Source: Steinernema hermaphroditum
Taxonomy: Eukaryota; Nematoda; Chromadorea; Rhabditida; Steinernematidae
Direction of reading: 5' to 3'
NCBI GenBank assembly: GCA_030435675.1
Contig: CM059624.1
Location: forward strand, 5,170,769-5,234,768
Length of the DNA: 64,000 bases
Shown in pieces: positions 10,826 to 22,600 of this stretch (within the stretch, counting starts at the first letter, position 1; each line of letters opens with the position of its first letter). The notes under the pieces are model-generated. The model made no database searches and was not told the origin of the DNA. It saw nothing but the letters and a program-made list of their open reading frames with translations. Both the position numbers and the translations under genes were made by a program.

Positions 10826-11609
10826 ATATATGGACTGAAGAACATTTCAAAAACTGGCGATCTGTCAATTGGCGCCATTCTTCACCGCCTTCTCATCGAT
10901 CACTGCTGGGAAACACAGGGTTTCATCGAGGAACTGATATTGGATGTGTTTATTTGACCTGTTCATAACGTGCCGTGCTTGTTGTGGTTCATCTGTTTAT
11001 TAACTGGGCATGTGATTTCAGAAGGTTAATATGTCGAATGCTGAAGAAGCTCCTACAATGATGTCGGTTTCTGGGCGATGTTCACTGGCGTGGAATCCGC
11101 GGTTCTGGCCAACGTCACCGGCGGAATCGTTTCATTCGCGGCTTCCAAGGTAGAACAGCTCTGTGAAGTAGTGTGATTCCATGTCTCTCTTGCAGTACTT
11201 GGACAAGTACTACCCGAACGTCGGTGGCAAGCCCGAGAACTTGGGCAAGGAAGAGAAGGACATGAGCGACCACGAGAGCTTCCGCGTTATGGTCCGCACG
11301 GCGACCCGGGAAACCCTCTCCCGCACTATCGGACTCGTCGTCAGCCGTCCTTTCAGTGTTCATGACGCGCAAGATCACGCAATTGATCAGCGAGGAGCTG
11401 AAGTACACTGACCCTCTTAGCTGTTTCTACCGTATCGGCCGAGAAGAGGGACCCGCTGGATTCTTCACCGTTGGATCTGGGTTAGATGTGTCGCTTCTTT
11501 TCCAGTTATTGATCCCGATCTGTTCAGACTTGCCGTTTCCATGCTGCCTTACGCGCCAACGTTCAGCATCTGGCAAGATGCTTGGCATTACCTCCAGCCC
11601 CACGGACTT
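10826..11609 (+). pseudogene. Inverted, truncated copy of the TRIP4-MTCH locus
   Basis: Relative to the intact minus-strand genes at 14825-17818, this + strand segment contains in order: part of the TRIP4 ASCH exon (10826-10950, YGLKNISKTGDLSIGAIL in one frame); part of the TRIP4-MTCH intergenic spacer with the acceptor; the first codons of MTCH (ATGTCGAATG at 11031-11040); then, after a deletion, MTCH exon 3, its following intron and exon 4 to about 11467; then, after another deletion, part of the last exon (to about 11609). Introns are retained, so this is a DNA-level duplicate, not a retrocopy. A 2-nt deletion at the CCTTTCAGTG site (about 11353) shifts the frame, and exons 1, 2 and 5 are largely missing. 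No product is expected. Confidence 0.85.
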
Positions 11610-12423
11610 TCCTAAAATGTTGCTGACGAATGCTAGACTGTTGGTCACTCGGAATGGAAGAAAAAGGTAAAATTACGCCAAATATGGTCCGAAAGGCTTT
11701 AGGTAACATTTAAGCATAAGTAACTGGCCGAAATGGAAAACCGAAAGGTACCTTCCAACTCCATCAGTGAATTTGCAAACCTTTCGACCTCGCGTTGCAA
11801 TAGTTTTCTTGCGCCGATCGAAATTTGAGCCACGTGGGCTATCGCGCTTTGCAACTTGATGACACCTGTCAAGAACCGCAACTTCCTGATCCCTAAATTA
11901 ACTGAAATCGATAATGTTTTCTAGTTTTTTTTTCGAAAATTTACATTACATCGAATTTAAGAGGAGAGAGCATACTTTTAGTTCAAGAGTGGCACTTAGG
12001 AGTTCGACTTTTATCGGAACATTGCTATTTGTCTCATCTATAATCTTTAATTGTGTATTTTTTTAGATGACGCCATAAGAGCAAACAATTTCTTGATCCC
12101 AAAATTGACAACTTACTGGGCAATTGACTCTTCTTTGATAAAGGACCGCATGCAAAACAGCCCATCCGGAAAACACATCTTCTGGACCCACCGCCGCACC
12201 CATCAGCTGCAAATTTGTGGATGTGGCTGGGCCTCATTTCGCCCTCCACCCTCTGCGCACATCCTGTCTTGTAGAAATCCCCCGCGCACTCGAACTCCCC
12301 ATCCCTCGCCGCTGTTCAAATACAAAACGACACTTCAAGATCCCGCCGCGGCGCGCCGCTGTAACTCCCCTCTTATCCAATCCGTCCCCCGAAGACTCAT
12401 TCGCCGAGCTTTCCTCGCGGAAA
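11610..12423. other. Upstream region of troponin I
   Basis: About 0.8 kb without a supported gene. The first half is AT-rich. The last 200 bases before 12424 are C-rich and contain a possible 5' splice-leader or UTR acceptor (CTGTCTTGTAG, near 12270). Muscle regulatory elements may lie here, but none can be named by eye. Confidence 0.4.
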
Positions 12424-13614
12424 ATGGCTGCTGATCCCGAACGTCTCCGCTACGGCGGTCCCCAGGATGAAGATTCCGATGAAGAGGTAATCGCTCATGG
12501 CCCTATTCGTCCATACCGTTATCCCTTTAGGAGAAGAGAGCCGCTGAGCTCAGGGAGCGCAAGAAGCAGGAGGTGCGCAAGCGCCTTGAGGAAGCCAGCC
12601 GCGCTAAGAAGTCCAAGAAGGGATTCTTGACGCCCGAGCGCAAGAAGAAGCTTCGCGTGAGTGTTCTTCCTTGAGAATCCTGGAGTTTCGCGTCGAATTT
12701 AGAAGCTTCTGATGATGAAGGCCGCCGAAGATCTGCGCCAGAAGCAAGAGGAGATGGAGCGCGAGCGCCAGCGTATCCTCCAAGAGAGAATTCTGCCCCT
12801 TCCCGACCTCGAATCTTTGGATGACGGTCAGTGATCCGAACACGACTCCAGATCATCTATATTCTCTTTTAGAAGAGCTTCAATCGTCGCTGAAAGAGAT
12901 GTTCGACCGCGTCGTCGAGCTCGAGAGCGACAACTACGACATTAACGTGAAAGTGCGCGCGAAGGACTTTGAGATCAATGAGCTCACCATCGCCGTTAAC
13001 GATCTTCGCGGAAAATTGTACGTTTTTGTGTTCCAAAACGATACATAACTGTGCATTCTTTTTCAGCGTAAAGCCGACTCTCAAGAAGGTTTCGAAGACC
13101 GAGGGAAAGTAAGTCTTTTGCGTCGTTGTAATGTAAACAAATACTCCGCGCCACCGTGTCGCCGCCCACTCCTCGCTCTGACGGGTGCGCAGGGTTGTGG
13201 AGGATCGGGAAGCCACAGGGCAGTGTGATTTGGCTAAAATATGCCTTGCGATGCGTACGTATTTGGTGGACTCCATGAAATGAAGTCCAAATTGGACTAT
13301 ATTGACTGACACTATCTCAAGATCAAGATAAGACAAAGTTTTCAAAAAAAAATTAAGTGGCAAATTAGCTCGTCAGAGCCACGCCTATTCCTTCGCATAC
13401 ATAGCAGCGAAGTGATTGTAGTTCAACTGGTTCCTGCTACCCAAAAGTCAACATGGTTCTAGCCCTCCCTAATTCTCCACATTACAGATTCAATAAGCTG
13501 AAGAAAAAGGACGTGCAGAAGGTCGACTTCCGCGCGCAACTGAAGACCGTCGATACGCAGAAGTTCACGCTGAAGGACGACGAGAGCAAGGCCAAGGCCG
13601 AGTGGGCCAAATAA
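12424..13614 (+). CDS. Troponin I
   Basis: Exons 12424-12486, 12531-12656, 12703-12826, 12873-13017, 13067-13108 and 13488-13614; 208 residues. Troponin I is the inhibitory subunit of the thin-filament troponin complex; it holds back actomyosin until Ca2+ binds troponin C. The sequence shows a short acidic N-terminus ([20 protein letters not shown]), a long charged coiled-coil helix for troponin T/C binding ([23 protein letters not shown], then [22 protein letters not shown]), the switch helix DLRGKF, and the basic actin-binding inhibitory segment [11 protein letters not shown] followed by [12 protein letters not shown]. It ends in AEWAK. It lacks the long acidic C-terminal tail of some nematode body-wall isoforms, so it may be a short isoform such as the pharyngeal type; that is inference. 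AATAAA lies at 13684-13689. Confidence 0.93.
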
Positions 13615-13683
13615 AACCCCCCCTGAGTACACCTTCGAATGCTTGTTTACTCGTGAAACAGATATTTTCTTTTTTTGTCACTC

Positions 13684-13689
13684 AATAAA
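13684..13689 (+). terminator. Poly(A) signal of troponin I
   Basis: A perfect AATAAA sits 70 bases after the TAA of the troponin I gene. Confidence 0.7.
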
Positions 13690-13998
13690 GTAAATGGTCA
13701 TTTCGATGGATTACTGTTAGCGTTTTGGGAGTTGGATGTATTGGACGACAGTAGCAGTACAAGTCGCAGATACAGGTTGTCCCCGGTTTGACTAGCTCGC
13801 ATTCCGTGCTACAACCTGGAATATAGCCGATATCCGTTTAATGACAATGACTACTGTAGAAGTGGAAGTGTTTGATAGTAAAGGCACTTCTCATGTTAAA
13901 GCGTCAAGAACCCACCTCGTTTCACCCTCCTCAGCAAGAGTCCCGTTTCGGCGCCCGAAAGTAACAGAAAAATAAGAAAAATAGCCGACAACATCGCG
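13690..13998. other. Convergent 3' gap between troponin I and the Tyr/Asn-rich gene
   Basis: About 300 bases with no supported gene; it serves as the 3' region of two convergent genes. Confidence 0.4.
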
Positions 13999-14366
13999 TC
14001 ATCCGATCAACATGCCTGTGCCGAACGGTCCATAGATGGCGGTTCCCTGGAACGGTCGGTGGAAGTGAAACGGTCCTAAAGATAAAGAACCGTCGTCAAC
14101 AAACCGACATAAACAGGATACATGCCTCTAGAGGCAGTGGGAGTCGAATAGTACACACTCGTCCACCCGTTGTTGTATCCGGTTATGACGCCGCCGTTGT
14201 ATTGATTACTGTAGGGCTGTCGGTTGTAGTTCTGGTACTGGTAGTTGTAGTACTGTGGACTGTAGTAATTGGGGTAATGATAGTTGTTGTTGTAGTTGTA
14301 GTTCTGTGAGTGGGCGAAGTGGAGAAGGGAGAGGAGAAGAACAAAATAAACGGGTGCCTTTCGCAT
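13999..14366 (-). CDS. Secreted Tyr/Asn-rich low-complexity protein
   Basis: Exons (minus) 14366-14105 and 14075-13999 joined in phase 1 over a 29-nt intron (GTTTGT...TTTAG); 112 residues. Residues 1-20 are a clear signal peptide (MRKAPVYFVLLLSLLHFAHS). The mature part begins QNYNYNNNYHYPNYYSPQYY and is almost entirely Tyr, Asn, Gln, Pro and Gly to about residue 60. The spliced C-terminus is Gly/aromatic: YPVYVGPFHFHRPFQG, then YGPFGTGMLIG. Such Tyr-rich secreted proteins occur in cuticle, eggshell or gut-lining matrix, where tyrosines can be cross-linked; the tissue is not known here. An acceptor (TTTCAG) lies about 20 bases before the ATG, fitting trans-splicing. The very short intron is the weakest part of the model, but it alone joins two in-frame, like-composed segments. 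Confidence 0.65.
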
Positions 14367-14824
14367 GCTCGAGATGCAATACTGAAACGGGTTAGTCAGG
14401 CGACTGCAATTTGAGCGGTCATCGAGGCGCTGTTTGTGTCGTCTCTCGATCGACCGCGAACGGGAAGGCACTAAAGGGTCATCGTGTTATCATGATGTAA
14501 CGCAATTAAAAGACTTCAAATTACATCTGGAAGATTACGGTATCAGTATCTTTTGTATTCCCCTTGCATCGGTTGTCCCCAGACGACGAGTTCAGTCTAG
14601 ACGTCTAAAATAGACGCCACTTCTACATCCTTCACGTTTGCAAGGCCATGACTGGTTGCATCTGAAGCGTCACTGTCACTGGCGAAAATGAATCTACCCA
14701 CCTACAAGCGGTAAAAACTACGAACATAAACAGAATTCCACACAGAGCTAAAATTTTTATAAATGAAGCCTTACTACAGATTATCAATTGCAACAGATGC
14801 AGCCTAATGACAACGTATAACATG
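14367..14824. other. Intergenic region between MTCH and the Tyr/Asn-rich gene
   Basis: About 460 bases holding the MTCH 3' UTR and the upstream region of the Tyr/Asn-rich gene. No other gene is seen; the open frame that spans part of it is a read-through of the MTCH last exon in the wrong frame. Confidence 0.45.
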
Positions 14825-16104
14825 TTAAGCGAAGTGCTTGTAGTTCGCGTAGAGGTTGTTATCCGATCCGACGGTGACGGCACCCTTCTGCTCTCGCAGG
14901 AATAAGCGAGCCCCACGACGAAGTCCATGAGGCTGGAGGTAATGCCAAGCATCTTGCCAGATGCTGAATGTTGGCGCGTAAGGCAGCATGGAGACGGCAA
15001 GTCTGAATAGGTCGGCATCAATAACTGGAAAAGAAGCAACTCAACAAACCCAGATCCGACGGTGGCCATGACAGTCGAAACAACCTGGAACGGATACGCG
15101 TACGCGTTGACGAAGAAGGGAACGGCGAAGTGGAGCAGGCGTCGGGTGTGAGCAGCGTGGTCGCGGGCGGCCTCATCCTTCTCGTCGTGCTTGTCGATCT
15201 AAAAGTGCACGTCACAACACTGAATCACGAACAGAGCACCTACTTCAGCATAGATCAGCGTGCGCTCGATGGCGTAAGCGAAGGTGTGGAGTCCCCAAAT
15301 GGTGATTGCTTCGGCGATCAGCTGCGGCACTATTCCGGAGAAGAATCCAGCGGGTCCCTCTTCTCGGCCGATACGGTAGAAACAGCTAAGAGGGTCAGTG
15401 TACTTCAGCTCCTCGCTGATCAGTTGCGCGATCTTGCGCGTCATGAACACTGTGAAGGGACGGCTGACGACGAGTCCGATAGTGCGGGAGAGGGTTTCCC
15501 GGGTCGCCGTGCGGACCATAACGCGGAAGCTCTCGTGGTCGCTCATGTCCTTCTCTTCCTTGCCCAAGTTCTCGGGCTTGCCACCGACGTTCGGGTAGTA
15601 CTTGTCCAAGTACTGCAAGAGAGACATGGAATCACACTACTTCACAGAGCTGTTCTACCTTGGAAGCCGCGAATGAAACGATTCCGCCGGTGACGTTGGC
15701 CAGAACCGCGGATTCCACGCCAGTGAACATCGCCCAGAAACCGACGTCATTGTACAGATATCTGGCTAAACAAAAAAGATGAGCCCTGTTCGGGAGGCAC
15801 AAGGAGCGCACCATAAACGAATCCGTTAGGGAGGAAGTAGCAAGTACGGCCGGCTACGAGCAGAGATTTTCCTCGGGTCAACGGATAGGGCTCGTAACCA
15901 AGCTGGAAGAGCGTCTTGACGAGGGTCAGCGGATAAGCTACAACGCCGACAGCGCTCTTAATGGCGAGCTGCTTGAGGTACATCTCCTCTGCACCAATCT
16001 AGAAAGAAGCAAAGGTTGTATATTACGTTACGTCGTATGCTCACCTCATTTTCTTCAGCAGGAGCGGCGGCCGGTTCAGGGCGTGTTTCTTCAACATTCG
16101 ACAT
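14825..16104 (-). CDS. MTCH2: Mitochondrial carrier homolog (MTCH2-like)
   Basis: Exons (minus) 16104-16045, 15998-15812, 15765-15659, 15612-15244, 15198-15050 and 15002-14825; 349 residues. Family members are carrier-fold proteins of the outer mitochondrial membrane; in animals MTCH2 acts as an insertase for tail-anchored proteins and a receptor for tBID. Visible here are an acidic start (MSNVEETRPEPAAAPAEENE) and three degenerate carrier-type boundaries: YPLTLVKTLFQLGYEP, VVSRPFTVFMTRK and YPFQVVSTVMATVGSGLA. A conserved YREEG-like turn (FYRIGREEGPAGFFSGIVPQ) and the C-terminal PYAPTFSIWQDAWHYL match the mammalian SP(I/V)Y...W.DCW region. The last junction needs the acceptor CCTATTCAG, which gives the expected GSG|LAVSML. 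The canonical PxD/ExxK/R carrier signatures are incomplete, as in the family. The ATG is 165 bp after the TRIP4 stop, with an acceptor at 16119. Confidence 0.88.
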
Positions 16105-16118
16105 ATTAACCAATTCTC

Positions 16119-16121
16119 CTG
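16119..16121 (-). promoter_or_regulatory. Putative trans-splice acceptor of the MTCH gene
   Basis: TAATTTCAG on the minus strand ends here, 14 bases before the MTCH ATG, with no upstream partner exon needed. It lies in the 165-bp gap after the TRIP4 stop, the arrangement of a downstream gene in a nematode operon. Confidence 0.45.
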
Positions 16122-16269
16122 AAATTACACAACCAGTTAAACAGGCGAGCCACAACAAGCATGGCACGCAAAGAAAGGAGTGAAAGCCGATATATCACGC
16201 AACAAACGTGTGCAAATAATGAGGTGAAATGATCGTCAATACTTTATATCGTACAAACGTCTAAAAACT

Positions 16270-17818
16270 TCAATCATAAGCGCCAAACTGCTCCCTAACG
16301 ATTGATTTCATGTGTGCATCGAGCTTGCACAACCTTTCAGCGGGAACGTGTGGTATGGGAGTGTCAAGGCATCGTGCACTTGACACCACTAGTACAAATG
16401 GCGACTTCAAATTAATCTTCTTCTCACTCTTCCGACTATTTCCGCCCTGAAATGAAAGTATGCTGGGAACAGATCAAATGAACGTATCAGTACCAATTCA
16501 TCGATGAAATCCTCTGTTTTCCAGCACTGGTCGATGATGAGGCGGCCAAGAATGGCGCCAATAGACAGATCGCCAGCTTTCGGAATGCTCTTCAGTCCGT
16601 AGATCTTTTTCACGTGTTCAATTTCTTTGTCGTTGGGTATCCGAGTTGAGGCAGCAACAAAGACTGGACCGCGGACAGAGGTCTCTTCGTGCCAGGGAAG
16701 ATATTCAATATTCTCGGTGAGTGCGACTGTGGCAAATGGTTGGTCGAACGCGATGCAGTATCCTTCTTTCTCGATTTCGTGATGCAGCATTTCCTCGTTC
16801 GCCTGAAGCAGTATATCTTCTCTGTTCAGCAATTCTCGGTTGCGGCAGTTAGCTTCTTTATCGACATTTCGACTATATTCCTTGTTATACTAAAACTTCG
16901 CAAGATAAAGGCAGGCACAAATCGAAAACGCACAAATGGAGTAAAATCTTTCGCGTTGAATGACTCATCCACAGGTTTCCTTCTTGCGTTGGCGGTTGTC
17001 ACCGTTTGTTTGCGGTTTAACGAGTTCTGGACAATAGCCCGAATAATCGGGTCGGTTTCTGCAGTTACTCGAGCCTGTTTCTAAAGCTACTACAATTATC
17101 CATGACCGCCACCATAGGAAGACAAACCTGTTCAGTAACCTCACCTTCCGCACTGATGGACACGATCACTTGCCTCTGGCGCGCTTTATCCAACTCGACC
17201 AGCTCTTCCTTTCGCTTTATAATGGCCGCTCTCTCCTAAATAGTAGAGTAACTACGAATTTTGCCGACTGTTTCTATGTACCTCTGCAGTTAAATGGCTG
17301 CTCTGTTCAATGTTATGATAGTCGGAGTCCAAATCATCGACCTTCTTTTGCCTTTCCATGTCGGCGTCAGCTCTGAGCAAGTTGTCACGGAACGTTTGCG
17401 CTCGCTGGAAATCCGTCGACATCGTCGACAGCGAAGCGTCGCCGGATTTCCCCGTCAGGGCCATCATCAGCTTCTTCCGCTGAGTGTTGGAGCCATTCTC
17501 AAGTATCTGAAGTGAGCAGTCAATGCAAAGGAATCCCAGATATTGGCCTACCTCTCGTTCTTCTCTGGAAACTACCAGCTCGCCACAGAAGAAGCATGGG
17601 CCGCTTCCCTCCTGGGCACAAACGATCCTTCCGCAGTTCAGGCAATTGTGGATCAATGCGTGGCTGCGCGCCTGGCAGTCGCATCTGTAGTGCCCTGCAA
17701 CGAGAATTTCAGCATAGCGGCGCGCGATGGCCAACGAACCTTTAGTCAATTTCGTGGCCGGATTGGCCGTCGGGTCGTTGACCATCGTTACAGTTGACAC
17801 CTTCTTGGATTTCCCCAT
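16270..17818 (-). CDS. TRIP4: Activating signal cointegrator 1 (ASC-1/TRIP4)
   Basis: Exons (minus) 17818-17552, 17506-17282, 17235-17128, 17080-16934, 16889-16494 and 16446-16270; 439 residues. TRIP4 is the scaffold of the ASC-1 complex with ASCC1-3, acting in transcription coactivation and ribosome-collision rescue. The N-terminal C2HC5 zinc finger (residues about 40-75) reads YRCDCQARSHALIHNCLNCG, then CAQEGSGPCFFCGE. A Lys/Glu-rich linker follows (TGKSGDASLSTMSTDFQRA; KRKEELVELDKARQRQ). The C-terminal ASCH domain begins EGYCIAFDQPFATVAL and runs through PVFVAASTRIPNDKEIEHVKKIYGL and GDLSIGAILGRLIIDQCW, ending with SPFVLVVSSARCLDTPIP. The order finger-linker-ASCH matches animal TRIP4; the protein is shorter than the mammalian one, mainly in the linker. 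The 5' acceptor TTTATTTCAG at 17837 fits trans-splicing. MTCH follows within 165 bp, so co-transcription is possible. Confidence 0.92.
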
Positions 17819-17836
17819 AATTCTTGTGAACAGGAA

Positions 17837-17839
17837 CTG
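17837..17839 (-). promoter_or_regulatory. Putative trans-splice or 5' UTR acceptor of TRIP4
   Basis: TTTATTTCAG on the minus strand ends 18 bases before the TRIP4 ATG. The upstream sequence is open but lacks an ATG in good context, so the site is more likely a spliced-leader acceptor than a coding junction. Confidence 0.45.
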
Positions 17840-19604
17840 AAATAAATTGAAGTAGGGAGTTGGAGCTTGGAGGAAAGAGTGAAATTGCACAACATTGCAG
17901 CCGCGACCGAACGTTAGAAAAGAAGCAACGAGCACACGAAGAGAACAAACATGATTAGGAAGGGAGAGTGCAAAGTCGCCACTGGATTTATGCCGATAAT
18001 GCAACTGGCTTACATGGTACAAACCATGACCTGGACATCAGTGACACAAACAAAACAAGAATTTTAGAAAGAGGGAAAATGAAAGCAGGAGAGAAACCCG
18101 AAGGCTAAGGCGTGACGAAGCGAAAGATATGGGAAGCACAGAACCTCTAGAAAATCTGTAACAGTGTATAGAAACAAAGTATATAGAGCTTCGCTTGTGC
18201 ACAAATTCAACAGTACCCTAAACACGTACCCCCGGAAGCAGGTCGGAGGCGCTTCCCGGGAGGTTCCCATTCTCAGTGAACTGAATACGGCCACGGGGCA
18301 GAAGTCATCAGTCAGTCGGCAGCGAAAGCCTGAACCACTTCTGGAACTTTTTTGTGAAAAAAAATCTGAATATAACAGGAAAATATTCTGACGACGAAGG
18401 CTATTCCTCGCAGGACCTGCTCCATTTTCGATTTGATTTCCTTGATGAGCTAGTGAGTTCTTAGTCGATAATGTGAAAAGGGACCGTTTTAAGGCTCGTT
18501 CATACTCAGCGTGCCTTTAGACTGTTTCCGGAGTTTGTTTAACCATTTCTATCACATAATACGACTAGGGAACCTGGTATTTTGTGAGAATTTGGGAATT
18601 TACTTATCACCTATAGGCGTCCAATAGGCTGTATGGTCCCTCACGATTACATTGCGATGATAATTGCGTTAAACGACAACAATAAGTGGGCCTTAAAGTG
18701 ACCAATGCTGCAAAATGCATAAGCTGAATCGGTCTTAAATCTTAAATTATCTATCTTAAATCCACGCCTTGTTATTTTCCGTTGATGAGATATATTTGTT
18801 GACTGTTTGCAATGTTGTGGTTAATATTAATGCCTCTTCCATTGGCTCGAGTCCTTTGATATAGAGGAACAGTTGGGTGTGGGTGGGGCTCGTTGATCCT
18901 CGCGTATAAAGCCTAAACATCTGATTTTCAGGAAAAAGCCATGAAGGTGTCTTTTTTTTAACTCCAGACTCTCTTTAACTCCGGAAACTCCAGTGTGGTT
19001 CCGGATAATGTATCAAAGTAAACTGCAAACTTTTTGTGCATGGACTCGATTGTGATCCCTTTTTCACCTATCGATATTAAATTCTTGAGCGAAGAAGCGT
19101 AAGGCTCCACATTTGGATCCACCGACTCGCTTTCTTCCGCTCTATTAATATTTCTAGTAAATGATTGCTCCGAACAGGCTAGTCCTATGAGCCAATAGGT
19201 TAAATCATATGCTGTTTGACGTTTGAAGCCTTAAATTTACCTTCTTTTGCACCTTAAAAGTTTCTTATACATGGACCTTTCCTTCTCCTTTTTATAAGTA
19301 CTTTTTCTGCTTCACATATTTCTGCTATTTCCAATGCGATATCTGTGAAGCTACCCAGGTACGTACCAAAAATTATCATCTCCTAATATCATTAAATGAG
19401 AACTTCCGCGGCTGAGTCATCCCATTAGGTGTTGCCTCTTGTGGTGCAGTACATTCCTGAATTTGTGTTTGCTCTGAAGGACCGAAAACGTCGTCTGCTT
19501 CATAACTTCGCCGCCCTTATCAGCGCCGAGTGCTCTTCACACCGTTCATCTCTTCCTCTAATTGGCGTATCGACAGCGGCGGTCGCGGAAGAAACGGCGG
19601 AGCG
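17840..19604. other. 1.7-kb divergent intergenic region
   Basis: Lies between TRIP4 (minus) and the M1 aminopeptidase gene (plus). It is AT-rich past 18300, and the short open frames at 18064-18391 lack domains or matching splice sites. I see no gene, RNA gene or obvious repeat here. It probably holds the regulatory regions of both genes. Confidence 0.45.
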
Positions 19605-22600
19605 ATGATTTTCATCGCGTTTCTTCTGGCTTTTGCCGGATTTACGGCTTCATTCGAGGTTTTCGATCCGATCGGTGAGTGCAGGAAAGGGATGGAATAT
19701 TTGGAGCTTTGAGATCGATTTCTGTATAAGTGGGTAAAACAGTGCAATCTGACTTAGACCCTCAGGATCTTGAGAGATGAGTATTTGGACTCTCCAACTT
19801 CGTTCTGTAAAAATGCCACCTTTTTGGTCCTTGTTCAAAGTTCCCAAAAAAGCGAGAGCGACCCAATCTGTTTTTAAAATCAAAACAGTTCAAACAGTGT
19901 CAGACAGATGCCAGTTAATCTGTTTACTATGGCATCTCTACTTATCAAGAAAATGTGATTCCCCTTGTGCACGTCAACAATTTTGCAAACAAGAACCCGA
20001 TTCTCAAGGACATCTTGGAACAGCGATCTATGTAACTAAATGTTTGCGCCCTCAGAACACAGTGATCAAGTTCACCCTTTGCAATACTCAGATTTTCCAT
20101 TAATATTCTGAGGATTTAGTATTTTCGAGAATAAGAAAATGCTCGGCTCAGAAAATTTCTGTATAAGCCGTGGAACCGGAGAAGCCGATCGGCGAAATTT
20201 GGTGGCTCCGAGTCGGCTCCTGCTCACTTGGCATCTCTGCTAAAATGTACAATGGCAAAACACTCAAACTTCATATTTTTGAATCATTTTTCTCTCACAA
20301 ACTGCACGATTAACAACTCATCACATTTTGGCTTCGTTTTGACTTCCCGTTCTTTCATGTAGACCGTAAAAAATGCACTCTTTCGACTCTAATCCGGATA
20401 ATCTCTTTAATGCTTTTGTGCCACTTTTCACTATTTGCCAAGATGATTAGCCTCCTTATCACAAGTCGACCTTTTGCAGCGAACCCCATCGGGCCGGGAC
20501 CCGTGATAGTGCCGACGGAAGCGAATTTGAACAGCGAACGCGCCTACAAACAACAGCTTGACGCCGCTCCCCAAAAACCACGACTTCCCCACAACGTCAG
20601 GGCCATCGAGTACAACATCTCCGTCCACCCCTACTTCCCGGCGCCTGATGTCGTCTATCCTCCTGGTGAGAACTGCGATTTTCTGATGAGTCCTTAGACG
20701 ACAACGCCTAGAGCGAAACTTCACCTTCGATGGACGTCTCCGCTTTCGATTCGAAGCCCTCGAAGACATGGACTACATCCAGCTGGACGCTCTCCATATT
20801 GAATTGTCCGAGATTTACGGATACGACGAGAGTGGAGAGAAGATCCGACTGACCTATGTGACCTACGACAGCAAGTTCATGCGGTTCACGGTCGCGCCTC
20901 TGCTCGGATTCGACGCTGGGAAGCAGTACGTGATCGAGATGGTGTACAGAGGATTGATCAACAACTACATGGATGCTGGCCTCTTCTATACGACGTTCAT
21001 CGACAAGAAGGGAGACCGACAGTGAGTAAACATTTGGTGGCAAAATTTACGATCACAGATAGGAGGCCTTTCTGAAATATGTACCTTGGTACACTGTTGA
21101 AGAGAAAGTATACAAAGAGTGACGCAAGGGCATCTACTAAATAGAATTCCATTTATATCTAGCATTAGCCATAGCGTCACATAAACCGAAGATACAAATC
21201 ACAATTTTTCACATTCAGTGGATGTGGATTTTTATTTAGATGATATTTTGGTGGTTTAAGACCTTTTAAAATTGTAAAAGTTGTTAGCACTAGTAAGAAC
21301 TTGGGATTTTAATTGAAATAAATATTAACCCATTCAATTAAATTGGAATTAAACTAAACAAGTCATCCAAATACCGCGAAACATCTTTTCTCCATTAAGA
21401 ATAACTCAAAAAGTGAAATAAGTGGAAACAAGTGCTTCTAGAGATCATTTTCCCTTCAAAATTTATAACCGTAGGCCGACCAGAATTCTTTCAGGGTCCT
21501 AACTGACCGGAAACGTGAAACATTTAGCGTTTTTCTAACATTATCACGTTGTTCGGCGTACTCTAAAACCCTTTCACAGTTGCAACTACATTACATGTAG
21601 AGGACGTGAATAGGATAACATTTCCATAGCCTGGAATGTAAAAGGCCTGGAAACCCGGTCTTTTACGTTTCGAGACCCATACAAAAGTGCTCAACAAATT
21701 GGGGTCCTATGTTCTGGAAGTGAAAAGGATACTACGGTCGTTGAGGCCGTCTTGAAATGGTGAGAGGAAGTGGTTCTGTCGCTCGGCATCGGTGATAGAG
21801 CGCGCGGGATTTCAGGAAAACATATTTTCTTTTTTTTTGGAATGCGCCGAACATCCAGGCTTAGCTTAGTATCATGCCTATATGTTTAAAGTGAGTCCAG
21901 TAATCTTGACAGCTTGACAGCTGAGCACCGTCGGAACACTCGAAAGAGCATTCTCGAGAAAAGAGAACACTCGAAACACCGACAGATCATTCTCACATTT
22001 TCAAACATTATTTTTAAAACCTCTTTTAAAAACCATCACCTATGCAATTACTTTAGCTACATCATCGCCACTCACATGGAGGGCAGCGGTTTCGGAGCGA
22101 AATCTGTGTTTCCCTGTCTCGACGACCCTGGCTTCAAGGCGCATTTCCAAATCACGCTCAGCTACCCGAAGAGTTACGTCCCTCTGGCCAACACTCGCGA
22201 ATACTACGGCTCCACCATTGGGTAACCACTACGTCCTCAGTCAGTGCTTAATCGTTGATTCTTAGAAACGGCTACCTTCAAGTCGAGTTCCCCAGATCGA
22301 TCCTCATGTCCACGTACCTTGTGGCCTTCGCCACCGGAGAGTTCGTTTCCAAGGAGGCCTACACCCCCGACAACGTCCTTGTCCGGTCATGGGCGTGGAT
22401 CGGCATGGAAGACTACCTCCAGTTCGCTGCGGACACTTCGGCCCAATGTCTCTACAAGATGAGTCAGTTCGCCAATTTGTCCTTCCCCATGGACAAGACA
22501 GGTACTGTAAACGCTAGCAGTAAGCAAAACACCACATTCCTCTAGATCAACTCGGCCTCCCTGAATTCAAGGCTGGCGCCATGGAGAACTACGGTCTCAT

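Noticed and set aside
11181..11670. Overlapping + strand frames that look like MTCH coding sequence
   Set aside because: The frame is shifted by a 2-nt deletion and flanking exons are missing, so it was called a pseudogene.
14632..15069. Minus-strand frame reading MATVGSGFVELLLFQ... as a separate gene
   Set aside because: It is the MTCH exon read through its intron in the wrong frame. Splicing at CCTATTCAG restores the family sequence GSG|LAVSMLPYAP.
21914..22225. + strand frame starting MTAEHRRNTRKSILEKREHS upstream of M1 exon 4
   Set aside because: It reads through the end of intron 3. The acceptor TTACTTTAG at 22056 gives the expected M1 continuation (YIIATHMEGSGFG), and the upstream part has no M1 similarity.
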